Virus record (IMG/VR): IMGVR_UViG_3300023170_000158
Location: 1 to 25,429 of that record
From: a virus
Strand: one strand, 5' to 3'
DNA: 25,429 nucleotides
Part shown: positions 14,989-21,420 of the stretch, one piece after another
How the letters are laid out: every line of letters starts with the position of its first letter
Position numbering within the stretch: the stretch's first letter is position 1
Made by a program: the position numbers and the translations under genes
Notes under the pieces: generated by a model
What the model was told of the DNA's origin: nothing
The model's input: only the letters and a program-made list of their open reading frames with translations
The model's database searches: none

Positions 14989-15074
14989 TGAATGAATGGA
15001 TTAAAAATTCAGTGATGACTTTCATTATATTAATTATTTTTGTATTAATTTGGGAAGTAATATTAGGAGCATGA
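14988..15074 (+). CDS. 28-residue membrane peptide
   Basis: Starts at a TAATG overlap. A polar start (MNEWIKNS) is followed by a hydrophobic helix (TFIILIIFVLIW) and a short tail. The ribosome-binding site of the next membrane peptide (AGGAG at 15065-15069) lies in its last codons. Two adjacent membrane peptides before a cell-wall hydrolase gene raise the possibility of a lysis-related role. Confidence 0.5.
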   Translation: MNEWIKNSVMTFIILIIFVLIWEVILGA

Positions 15075-15075
15075 T

Positions 15076-15189
15076 ATGGTTTGGACAAATATATTTTTAT
15101 TATTTAATTTAACAGTTTTAGTATTAATCGCATTAATGGTTTATGCCATTGGAGAAAAAATAAGTGAGTATGACAAAGAAAAAAAGTAA
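15076..15189 (+). CDS. 37-residue membrane peptide
   Basis: Preceded by AGGAG with 6-nt spacing. Residues 3-26 are a hydrophobic helix (IFLLFNLTVLVLIALMVYAI), followed by a charged tail (EKISEYDKEKK), so an N-out/C-in single-pass topology is likely. It overlaps the next gene by 26 nt. Possible holin-like or accessory membrane peptide; no homology recognised. Confidence 0.55.
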   Translation: MVWTNIFLLFNLTVLVLIALMVYAIGEKISEYDKEKK

Positions 15190-15475
15190 AAAGTTTAAAG
15201 ACGAAGTACCTGAAATACCATTTACCTATGACTTCTATTTGGTGTATTGGGAAGACATTCAGAGTGATGCAGGATGGCGTGATATGAAAGATATCATTAA
15301 TTCAAAACCTGCGATCTGTGTTTCCACTGGTTGGTTAGTAAAGAATGATAGAAAAGTACATATCTTAATGAGTGATTATTCTTATGATGATAAAGGTGGT
15401 TTAGCAGACGGTGGTAATACGACTGTTATACCTACTAAAAATGTAATACAAAAATTTAAGATAGGTGATCTTTGA
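15164..15475 (+). CDS. Conserved-looking phage protein of unknown function
   Basis: 103 residues from GTG 15164, which has GGAG (15151-15154) 9 nt upstream; ATG 15170 is an alternative start. A lysine-rich N-terminus is followed by a beta-rich domain (FYLVYWEDIQSD, CVSTGWLVKN, KVHILMSD, TTVIPTKNVI) resembling small phage proteins that end in a similar VIPK-type strand. Function unknown. The stop overlaps the TTG start of the hydrolase gene. Confidence 0.65.
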   Translation: MSMTKKKSKKFKDEVPEIPFTYDFYLVYWEDIQSDAGWRDMKDIINSKPAICVSTGWLVKNDRKVHILMSDYSYDDKGGLADGGNTTVIPTKNVIQKFKIGDL

Positions 15476-15996
15476 ACAATAACAATTTTTATATAGGAAC
15501 ATTTCTTGCCATTCTTATTATCTCCATTCTATATCATGGTTATGGTAGGGCAGATGTTTATTATCCTAAAGATACTGATTTAGATTGTCTGGCACAAAAC
15601 ATTTATTTTGAGGCAAGATCAGAATCACAGGCAGATCAAATTGCAGTTGGTCAAGTTGTTTTAAATCGTGTTAAAAGTCCAAGATATCCAAACAATGTTT
15701 GTGATGTTATCAGACAAGGTCCAACTTATAACTGGACAAAGAATTTTCCTGTAAAACATAAATGCCAATTCAGTTGGTACTGTGATGGTAAATCAGATAA
15801 CATAAGAGATATTGATGCCTGGAGATTGGCAAAATCAATTGCAGGTGTTCTTCTAGCAATGCCTGATATGGTTCCAAATGTTGTGGAAGATGCAACACAT
15901 TACCACGCTCATTATGTAAAACCTCATTGGGCATCCAAATTAGAAAAAGTTACACATATTGATGGTCATATATTTTATAGAGTTATTGACAATTGA
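15472..15996 (+). CDS. SleB/CwlJ-type cell-wall hydrolase with N-terminal membrane anchor
   Basis: 174 residues, started at TTG 15472 (overlapping TGA); no ATG lies upstream of the conserved domain, and the TTG keeps the hydrophobic anchor at residues 7-21. The Hydrolase_2 domain shows CLAQNIYFEARSE, with the likely catalytic E47, then AVGQVVLNRV, YPNNVCDVI and CQFSWYCDG. The family cleaves peptidoglycan (lytic transglycosylase type). With an anchor or signal-arrest segment it would act from the periplasmic side, as an endolysin or cell-entry enzyme. A second hydrolase of another family is at 18086. The -35 box for the next gene lies in its 3' end. Confidence 0.85.
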   Translation: MNNNNFYIGTFLAILIISILYHGYGRADVYYPKDTDLDCLAQNIYFEARSESQADQIAVGQVVLNRVKSPRYPNNVCDVIRQGPTYNWTKNFPVKHKCQFSWYCDGKSDNIRDIDAWRLAKSIAGVLLAMPDMVPNVVEDATHYHAHYVKPHWASKLEKVTHIDGHIFYRVIDN

Positions 15997-16014
15997 TCAA
16001 AAGTATGATATAAT
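15986..16014 (+). promoter_or_regulatory. Sigma-70 promoter with extended -10, near-leaderless
   Basis: TTGACA at 15986-15991, a 17-nt spacer and a perfect TATAAT at 16009-16014 preceded by TGA (extended -10). The ATG of the next gene follows after 8 nt, leaving room for only one or two untranslated bases. The promoter is embedded in the end of the hydrolase gene. Confidence 0.8.
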
Positions 16015-16022
16015 AAAACAAA

Positions 16023-16601
16023 ATGAACATATTTTACTTAGATGAAAATCCTAAAACCTGTGCAGAAATGCATTGTGATAAACACGTTGTAAAGATGATT
16101 GTTGAATATGCTCAAATACTTTCAACTGCTCACAGAATGTTAGATGGCACTAAATATATAGGAACTACCAAAACAGGTAGAAAAGCAACAAGATACAAAT
16201 TACCAGATAACTTAGAAAATATTGTTTACAAAGCGTGTCATTATAATCACCCTTCAACTGTTTGGGCTCGTACTTCTAGTCAGCACTATAACTGGTTGTA
16301 TGAATTGTGGCGTGAACTATCAGCAGAGTATCGACATCGATATGGAAACCAAAAAGGCAAAGATCACTCCAGCTGGACGTTGCTTGGTGACATACTAAAA
16401 CATACTCCAACAAATTTAGAAGACAAAGGTTTTACAGAACCACCACAGGCAATGTCACATTATCCAGAATGTAAAGTTGATGGTGATTCTATACAGGCAT
16501 ATAAGAACTACTATATAATCGCAAAGAAAGAATTTGCAAAATGGACGAATCGACAGATTCCAGAATGGTACACACATGGACTTACAACAGAAACTATTTG
16601 A
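16023..16601 (+). CDS. Conserved phage protein with CDKH motif, unknown function
   Basis: 192 residues. The N-terminus (MNIFYLDENP, then MHCDKHVVKMIVEYAQ and LSTAHRMLDG) is a pattern I know from conserved but uncharacterised phage proteins. The many His and Cys residues (C18, H21, H37 and a later CHYNHPS) could bind metal. PPQAMSHYPECK and WYTHG near the C-terminus also look conserved. It begins 8 nt after a perfect -10 hexamer and overlaps the ACP gene by 26 nt. No enzyme class can be assigned. Confidence 0.75.
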   Translation: MNIFYLDENPKTCAEMHCDKHVVKMIVEYAQILSTAHRMLDGTKYIGTTKTGRKATRYKLPDNLENIVYKACHYNHPSTVWARTSSQHYNWLYELWRELSAEYRHRYGNQKGKDHSSWTLLGDILKHTPTNLEDKGFTEPPQAMSHYPECKVDGDSIQAYKNYYIIAKKEFAKWTNRQIPEWYTHGLTTETI

Positions 16602-16809
16602 AATAATAACACCTTACACTGAAGACGGTATTGAACTTGATTCCCATTTCATTGATGATTTGGGTTTCGATAGTCTAACAGTTGTAGAATTTGTTATGCA
16701 ATTGGAAGATGAGTTTAATATAGAAATAAATGATAATGAAGTGTCACAAATTGCTAGAGTAAAAGATTCATTAAAAATATTAGAAAGTAAAATAAATGCC
16801 AACATATAG
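16576..16809 (+). CDS. acpP: Acyl carrier protein
   Basis: 77 residues from ATG 16576, the usual ACP length (about 78). The phosphopantetheine site is GFDSL with S33, followed by the helix TVVEFVMQLEDEFNIEI, nearly the textbook ACP helix II and loop. The protein is acidic, as expected. No synthase, acyltransferase or holo-ACP synthase is nearby, so it would depend on host modification. Roles could be redirecting host fatty-acid flux, lipidation or supporting glycolipid synthesis; all inferred. The neighbouring genes overlap on both sides (26 and 14 nt). Confidence 0.85.
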   Translation: MDLQQKLFEIITPYTEDGIELDSHFIDDLGFDSLTVVEFVMQLEDEFNIEINDNEVSQIARVKDSLKILESKINANI

Positions 16810-17101
16810 ATTTAAAAATCACAAGACAGGTGAAGTGTGGGAAGAATTAATGATGATTGCTGAAATGGAAGAGTTTAAAAAACAAAAACATATTGAATTA
16901 TTACCACCTACACAAATGAATATTATTTCTGGCACTGGAGAATTAGATAGTAAAACAGATAGTGGATGGAAAGATACACTATCAAAAATCAGTGAAAAAC
17001 ATCCAAATTCACCATTAGCACAAAGATATGGTGCAAAGGAAAGTAACGCAAAAATTAAGGCAAAAGAGGTTGTTAAAAAACATAGGGCAAGAAAATTATA
17101 A
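16796..17101 (+). CDS. FmdB-like N-terminal phage protein lacking zinc cysteines
   Basis: 101 residues. MPTYRFKNHKTGEVWEELM resembles the start of FmdB-type regulatory zinc-ribbon proteins and of a related T4-like phage family, but no cysteines are present. The C-terminal half is lysine-rich (KESNAKIKAKEVVKKHRARK), compatible with nucleic-acid binding. It starts 14 nt inside the ACP gene and is the last gene before a 127-nt non-coding stretch. Function unknown. Confidence 0.6.
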   Translation: MPTYRFKNHKTGEVWEELMMIAEMEEFKKQKHIELLPPTQMNIISGTGELDSKTDSGWKDTLSKISEKHPNSPLAQRYGAKESNAKIKAKEVVKKHRARKL

Positions 17102-17228
17102 ATAATTTTGTATCTGTCTGAAAAGATTGAAGAGCAAAAGTAGGGTTAACATTGCCTGAAAGTCAGCTGTTATCAATCCAGGACTAGATAAAGGCCCAAC
17201 TTAGGTTGGGCCGCACTAAAGGATAAAC
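17102..17228 (+). other. Structured non-coding stretch before phoH
   Basis: 127 nt with no plausible gene, unusual where most genes overlap. It holds two potential stem-loops. The first pairs 17147-17151 with 17168-17172 and, inside, CTGA 17156-17159 with TCAG 17163-17166. The second is a perfect 8-bp GC-rich stem, 17193-17200 with 17205-17212, and a TTAG loop. No T run follows, so a simple terminator is unlikely on this strand. It ends 16 nt before the phoH ATG. It could be a leader RNA, processing site or small RNA. Confidence 0.5.
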
Positions 17229-17942
17229 ATGGCGAAAAAGAAACTTGAAATTACTGATAAAGAATTAGTCAATATAAAACCAATCACAGAAAATCAAAAG
17301 AGAATGGCAGATGCCTGGAAATCAGGTAAACATCTATTTTTATATGGTGTTGCAGGAACAGGTAAAACTTTTCTTTCTTTATATCTAGCATTAAAAGAAG
17401 TATTAAACGATAAGACAGATCAACAAAGAGTTTATCTTGTAAGAAGTTTATTACCAACACGAGATATTGGTTTTCTACCAGGTGATGAAGAAGACAAAGC
17501 ATTTCTCTATCAAATGCCATATCAAAATATGGTACGTTTCATGTTTTCAGCACCAACAGAAAATGCATTTGAAAGATTATATGTTGATTTGAGAAATCAA
17601 GGTACTATTGAATTTTTATCTACATCATTTCTCAGAGGTATTACAATCGATAACGGCATTATTATTGTTGATGAGTGTCAGAATCTTAACTTCCATGAAC
17701 TAGATACAATCATCACAAGAGTTGGACAGAATAGTAGAATTATATTCTGTGGTGACTTTCAACAAACTGATTTAAACAAAACTTCCGAGAGAAATGGTAT
17801 TTACGATTTTCAGAGAATATTATATGAAATGGGTGAGTTCGAAAATATCGAATTTGACCTAGGCGACATTGTAAGAAGTGGTTTCTTACGTAATTATCTA
17901 GTTAACAAAATAAAGTTAGGATTGCACTATGACCAGACTTAA
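17229..17942 (+). CDS. phoH: PhoH-like ATPase
   Basis: 237 residues. Walker A is GVAGTGKT (residues 40-47) and Walker B is IIIVDECQN (144-152). The NQKRMADAW helix before Walker A and the FCGDFQQTD sensor segment fit the PhoH/RNA-helicase-like P-loop family. PhoH-like genes are common in marine T4-like phages; their role in infection is unresolved despite the phosphate-starvation name. The start has AAAGGA upstream, and the gene stands behind the structured stretch described at 17102. Confidence 0.9.
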   Translation: MAKKKLEITDKELVNIKPITENQKRMADAWKSGKHLFLYGVAGTGKTFLSLYLALKEVLNDKTDQQRVYLVRSLLPTRDIGFLPGDEEDKAFLYQMPYQNMVRFMFSAPTENAFERLYVDLRNQGTIEFLSTSFLRGITIDNGIIIVDECQNLNFHELDTIITRVGQNSRIIFCGDFQQTDLNKTSERNGIYDFQRILYEMGEFENIEFDLGDIVRSGFLRNYLVNKIKLGLHYDQT

Positions 17943-18105
17943 AGAACTAAAACAACTACACAAATACTATAAACAAAAAGTAGCAGATATAGAACGAGAT
18001 AGAGATTTTGATCGTTCATCAGAAATGTGGAAGATATTACGAGACCACAAAAAACTAAAACTACACTATAAAACGGAGATAGCAAATGCAAAACAATTGG
18101 ATTAA
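17929..18105 (+). CDS. 58-residue coiled-coil protein (DUF465-like)
   Basis: Starts at ATG 17929, 14 nt before the end of phoH. Almost entirely helical and charged (LKELKQLHKYYKQK, then SEMWKILRDHKKLKLHYK), forming a likely coiled coil that resembles short DUF465/SlyX-type proteins. Codon use matches its neighbours and it overlaps the endolysin start by 20 nt, so coding is likely. Function unknown. Confidence 0.7.
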   Translation: MTRLKELKQLHKYYKQKVADIERDRDFDRSSEMWKILRDHKKLKLHYKTEIANAKQLD

Positions 18106-18595
18106 ATGTTTAGAAACAATATTACACCACGAAGGTGGATACGTCAATCATCCAAAAGATCCTGGAGGAGAAACAAATCTAGGCGTCACCAAGAGAGTTT
18201 ACGAAGACTTCGGTGGAACAAAAGATATGAAAGATTTGACGAGAGAAGACGTAGAACCTATCTATAAAAAGAACTATTGGGATAGAGTAAAGGGTGATGA
18301 TTTGCCTTCTGGATTAGACTTATGTGTCTTTGATTTTGGTGTCAATGCAGGAACAGGTCGTGCCGCTAAGTATTTACAGACATTAATTGGTACAGTTGCA
18401 GATGGTGGTATTGGTCCAAATACACTGAATAAACTAAGTGAATTTGTGAAAGAAAACGGACTGAATGAAACTATCAAAATGTATCAAACAGAAAGACAAA
18501 AATACTATGAATCATTATCAACATTTGATACCTTTGGTAAAGGGTGGACAAGACGAGTAGTAGAAACAACTAGATTAGCACTAGAAATGTGTTGA
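18086..18595 (+). CDS. Endolysin, glycoside hydrolase family 108
   Basis: 169 residues. The GH108 N-terminal signature HHEGGYVNHPKDPGG contains the catalytic E16, followed by TNLGVTKRVY. The middle YWDRV and FDFGVNAG segments are typical, and the C-terminal third matches the peptidoglycan-binding half of the family. It has no signal peptide, so it would need a holin. ACGGAGA at 18073-18079 is the ribosome-binding site. The gene ends inside the -35 of the next promoter (TGA within TTGACA). Confidence 0.9.
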   Translation: MQNNWIKCLETILHHEGGYVNHPKDPGGETNLGVTKRVYEDFGGTKDMKDLTREDVEPIYKKNYWDRVKGDDLPSGLDLCVFDFGVNAGTGRAAKYLQTLIGTVADGGIGPNTLNKLSEFVKENGLNETIKMYQTERQKYYESLSTFDTFGKGWTRRVVETTRLALEMC

Positions 18596-18620
18596 CATTC
18601 TAGTCAAACTGTGATATAAT
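18592..18620 (+). promoter_or_regulatory. Sigma-70 promoter with extended -10, leaderless configuration
   Basis: TTGACA at 18592-18597, a 17-nt spacer and a perfect TATAAT at 18615-18620 preceded by TGA. The ATG of the exonuclease gene (18627) is 6 nt after the -10. The stop codon of the endolysin overlaps the -35 box. Confidence 0.85.
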
Positions 18621-18626
18621 TATATT

Positions 18627-19319
18627 ATGTTTAATCATTTACCTAAAGTTGAGTTTCCTGAACTCAAAGCAAAAAATATAGACGGAAAGAGATTCTATGA
18701 AAATCTGGAAACAAATCAATCTTATCCTTCAATTACCACTGTATTATCTATCAGAGATAAAAAAGGATTACACGAATGGCGGCAAAAAGTGGGCGAAGAA
18801 GTTGCCAACTATATTGCTCGTACATCCGCCAATCGTGGAACTGCTGTTCATAATATGGTTGAGGATTATCTCAACAACGTAGAAAAAGAACAGTTAGACG
18901 AAAAACACAAAAAGAACTTCCACGCATGGTGTATGTTCAATGAATTTAAACCTATCCTTAATAACATAAATAATATACATACACAGGAAGCACAAATGTT
19001 TTCTGAGAAATACACTGTCGCTGGTAGGGTTGATTGCATCGGTGAATACGAAGGTAAACTGTCAGTGATAGACTTTAAAACTTCTTCTGGTGAAAAGAAA
19101 GAAGAATGGATTAGTAACTATTTTATACAAGGTTCCGCTTATGCAGAAATGTATGAAGAACTCACAGGAACACCGATAGAACAAGTTGTGATTTTAGTCA
19201 TCACGTCAGACGGTACAACACAAGTATTCAAAAAGAATAAATCAGATTATCTACCACAATTAAAAGAGGCAGTAGAGAACTTTTATAAGTGGATAGAAAA
19301 TGAAAAGAATAATCTTTAG
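18627..19319 (+). CDS. RecB/Cas4-like PD-(D/E)XK exonuclease
   Basis: 230 residues. Motifs of the RecB-type nuclease family appear in order: RGTAVHNMVEDYL (H75), AGRVDCIGE (D136), VIDFKTS (D149 and K151), and the motif QGSAYAEMY (Q168, Y172) that is typical of RecB/Cas4-like exonucleases. It should digest or process DNA ends using metal ions, possibly in recombination or host DNA breakdown. There are no cysteines suitable for a Cas4 iron-sulfur cluster, so it is closer to phage exonucleases. The transcript is predicted leaderless. It overlaps the following secreted-protein gene by 20 nt. Confidence 0.85.
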   Translation: MFNHLPKVEFPELKAKNIDGKRFYENLETNQSYPSITTVLSIRDKKGLHEWRQKVGEEVANYIARTSANRGTAVHNMVEDYLNNVEKEQLDEKHKKNFHAWCMFNEFKPILNNINNIHTQEAQMFSEKYTVAGRVDCIGEYEGKLSVIDFKTSSGEKKEEWISNYFIQGSAYAEMYEELTGTPIEQVVILVITSDGTTQVFKKNKSDYLPQLKEAVENFYKWIENEKNNL

Positions 19320-19659
19320 TCTTGCAATCATTATATTTTTATTAGATGTTTATGTATTTCAAGCAGAAGCAAGAACATTTTCAGATGAATTTAACGAAAC
19401 ATTTACAAACACAAAAGAAGTTACTCTCTTTTGTGGTAACATCGATAAAGTCGCTTACTTTATGGGTTATCACTTCGAGTTATTACCTGTATCTATTGGT
19501 GAAGGTTATGATATCCTTGAAGGTAAAACAGAAAAAGTCTTTCTTGCGGCTTCTAAGGACTTAAAGAAAATCGCAATATTGGTTATGAATGATAACAATG
19601 AATTATGTGTTCAATCAATCAGTGTGAAACACGAAATGTATGAAAATTCTACCGACTAG
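19300..19659 (+). CDS. Small exported protein of unknown function
   Basis: 119 residues. The N-terminal signal peptide is MKRIIFSLAIIIFLLDVYVF, with a likely cleavage after AEA near residue 25. The mature part is small, with C45 (LFCGN) and C106 that might form a disulfide. No family recognised. It overlaps both neighbours, so it is expressed with the exonuclease and the first GT42-like gene, perhaps acting in the periplasm. Confidence 0.7.
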   Translation: MKRIIFSLAIIIFLLDVYVFQAEARTFSDEFNETFTNTKEVTLFCGNIDKVAYFMGYHFELLPVSIGEGYDILEGKTEKVFLAASKDLKKIAILVMNDNNELCVQSISVKHEMYENSTD

Positions 19660-20182
19660 CGATAAAGTTATTGTCATTGGTAATGGCGTTAGTAGAAAAG
19701 GTTTTGATTTATCACAATTCAATAATGAATGTGTGATTGGTTGTAATGCACTACACAGAGATTACACACCAACATACTTAGTTGTTTGTGATAATCGAAT
19801 GTATGAAGAAGTTTTATATTCTGATTACATTAAAACAAATTGGGTATTCTTTCGAAGCATTATGGGATTTAATAATGATAGACGAAATAGTGGTAAAACA
19901 GAAATAAGTCCTCCTGAAAATGCAAAAGATTTAAAAGAATATATCAATGATGAAGGTCAAGGTTCTGGAATATGTGCCTTGAGATTAGCAGTCACTATGA
20001 AACCAAAAGAGATTCATATGTTAGGATTTGACTTTGGTGGACATAACATTTACGAGGGTACAAATGGTTATCCGAAACAAGCATACAAACAAATAACAGG
20101 AACAAATTGGAGAAGAGGATTTGAAAAGATACGATTGAAAAATTCTCACATTCAATTTATTGACATATTAAACAAAATATGA
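19640..20182 (+). CDS. GT42 sialyltransferase/DUF115-like protein, copy 1
   Basis: 180 residues. The opening strand-loop GNGVSRKGFDL (residues 14-24), then GCNALHRDYTPTY (34-46), and a central GSGICALRLAV followed by EIHMLGFDF (near 108-132) follow the motif order of GT42 enzymes (Campylobacter Cst proteins: GNGPSLKEID, then SGVYMCAVA, then SGIDFY). The DUF115/MptE-like family shares this fold. Known GT42 enzymes transfer sialic acid from CMP-sialic acid. The catalytic His-containing C-terminal region is short here, so the activity is uncertain. Two paralogues lie at 22001 and 22621. Its end carries the promoter at 20160. Confidence 0.6.
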   Translation: MKILPTSDKVIVIGNGVSRKGFDLSQFNNECVIGCNALHRDYTPTYLVVCDNRMYEEVLYSDYIKTNWVFFRSIMGFNNDRRNSGKTEISPPENAKDLKEYINDEGQGSGICALRLAVTMKPKEIHMLGFDFGGHNIYEGTNGYPKQAYKQITGTNWRRGFEKIRLKNSHIQFIDILNKI

Positions 20183-20188
20183 TATAAT
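20160..20188 (+). promoter_or_regulatory. Sigma-70 promoter with extended -10, near-leaderless
   Basis: TTGACA at 20160-20165, a 17-nt spacer and a perfect TATAAT at 20183-20188 preceded by TGA; that TGA is also the stop codon of the upstream gene. The next ATG (20196) is 7 nt away. An AGGAG at 20189-20193 lies where it would be at or upstream of the predicted transcription start. Confidence 0.85.
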
Positions 20189-20195
20189 AGGAGAC

Positions 20196-20588
20196 ATGAT
20201 GCACAAATACACACATAGATTTTATGAACTACTTGAAGAAATAAAAGCATTGCATGATAAGAAAAGACATGATTATGCTCAAGAGGCAGATCCATTTGCC
20301 AACTTTAGATTATCTGAATTAGGTGGAATTGATGCCTGGAAAGGTATTGCAGTTCGATTAGGTGATAAGTATAGTCGATTAATGTCTTTTATACAAAAAG
20401 GTGAATTGAAATATAATGATGAATCAATCAAAGATACCTTAATGGATAATGCTGTTTACTCTTTAATTGCACTTATATTATATGAAGAATCACAAGAGAA
20501 TAAAGATCAAATGACTTTTTCATATTATAGTGATAATAATGTTGCAAGTACAGCTTCAACAACACAATCGACAGGAGATCAAGGGTGA
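20196..20588 (+). CDS. DUF1599/Nmad1-like protein
   Basis: 130 residues. KKRHDYAQEADPFANFR, then GIDAWKGIAVRLGDKYSRL and a DESIKDTLMDNAVYSLIALILYEE helix match the all-helical family DUF1599, called nucleotide modification associated domain 1. Members recur in phages next to nucleotide and DNA-modification genes and resemble MazG-type folds. The last 20 residues are a low-complexity Ser/Thr tail. It precedes gp33 and ThyX at overlapping starts. Its precise activity is unknown; a role in handling modified nucleotides is a family-based inference. Two adjacent ATGs are possible starts. Confidence 0.75.
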   Translation: MMHKYTHRFYELLEEIKALHDKKRHDYAQEADPFANFRLSELGGIDAWKGIAVRLGDKYSRLMSFIQKGELKYNDESIKDTLMDNAVYSLIALILYEESQENKDQMTFSYYSDNNVASTASTTQSTGDQG

Positions 20589-20794
20589 CACCAAAAGATT
20601 TTGCGATATTAATCGATCAAAAAGTTCAAATGAAACAAATGACACACATGGATGCTATCTTAGAATATTGTAAAGAAAAAGAAATTGAACCGGATACAAT
20701 CACCCATTTAATTAATCGAACATTAAAAGAAAAGATTAAATTAAATGCTGAAGAATTACATTATTTACCAAAGAGTGGTGCATTACCAATATGA
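20585..20794 (+). CDS. 33: gp33-like late transcription coactivator
   Basis: 69 residues, initiated at GTG 20585 with GGAG (20573-20576) 8 nt upstream. The pattern of a helical N-terminus (DFAILIDQKV, MTHMDAILEYCKE) followed by LNAEELHYLPK and an ending close to LPI resembles the gp33 proteins of marine T4-like phages. In T4, gp33 links the gp55 sigma-like factor on RNA polymerase to the sliding clamp. Its position near gp59 and gp32 agrees with the T4 gene neighbourhood. The call relies on recalled similarity and order. Confidence 0.7.
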   Translation: MTPKDFAILIDQKVQMKQMTHMDAILEYCKEKEIEPDTITHLINRTLKEKIKLNAEELHYLPKSGALPI

Positions 20795-21420
20795 ACGTAA
20801 CACTGATAGATAAAATGGGCAGTGATAAAACAGTTGTCAATGCAGCTCGTGTATCATTTGCAAAACAAATCGAAGGGCATCGAGTTGGTCTATCACAAAA
20901 AGATGAAAAGTTAATTAAATATTTGGCAGATCATAATCACTGGTCACCTTTTGCCCATGCAAGTTTACAGTTTAGAATTAAGGCACCTGTTTTTGTTGCA
21001 AGACAATTGGTTAAACATCAAGTCGGTTTGGTGTGGAACGAAGTAAGTCGTAGATATGTTGATGATGAACCAGAGTTTTATATACCCTTCATGTGGAGAA
21101 AACGACCACCAAAAAGTATCAAACAAGGATCTAGTGATGAAGAAATAGAATATGATGTATCTAATGAAATAGGTATTTTAAAAAAATTATATAATGATAT
21201 GATTGAAAAAGGTATTGCACCAGAAATGGCAAGAATGGTTTTACCTCAGAATATGATGACTGAATGGTATTGGTCTGGTACTTTATATGCATTTGCTCGT
21301 GTATGTAATTTGAGATTAAAAGAAGACACACAATCTGAAACAAGAGATGTGGTTACACATATTGAACAAGTAATGAAAGATCAATTTCCAATCAGTAGTC
21401 AATACTTATTGGATAATTAA
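20791..21420 (+). CDS. thyX: Flavin-dependent thymidylate synthase
   Basis: 209 residues. It makes dTMP from dUMP with FAD and methylenetetrahydrofolate. HWSPFAHASL (residues 50-59) is the conserved N-terminal motif. The signature region reads RQLVKHQVGLVWNEVSRRY (71-89). The canonical ThyX motif is RHR, seven residues, then Ser; here KHQ replaces RHR and eight residues precede S86, a variant I associate with phage ThyX. The later YAFARVCNLR segment carries the conserved substrate-binding Arg. It replaces the T4 td/frd pair in this neighbourhood. Confidence 0.95.
   Translation: MNVTLIDKMGSDKTVVNAARVSFAKQIEGHRVGLSQKDEKLIKYLADHNHWSPFAHASLQFRIKAPVFVARQLVKHQVGLVWNEVSRRYVDDEPEFYIPFMWRKRPPKSIKQGSSDEEIEYDVSNEIGILKKLYNDMIEKGIAPEMARMVLPQNMMTEWYWSGTLYAFARVCNLRLKEDTQSETRDVVTHIEQVMKDQFPISSQYLLDN

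Noticed and set aside
17193-17212. GC-rich hairpin as an intrinsic terminator
   Set aside because: No T run follows on the + strand; on the other strand a short T-rich tail exists, but no - strand gene is present.
17102-17228. tRNA gene
   Set aside because: No T-loop or anticodon-stem signature could be found, and the two stems do not form a cloverleaf.
18627-19319. Cas4 protein of a CRISPR system
   Set aside because: The nuclease motifs are shared, but the iron-sulfur cysteines and any other cas gene or array are absent.
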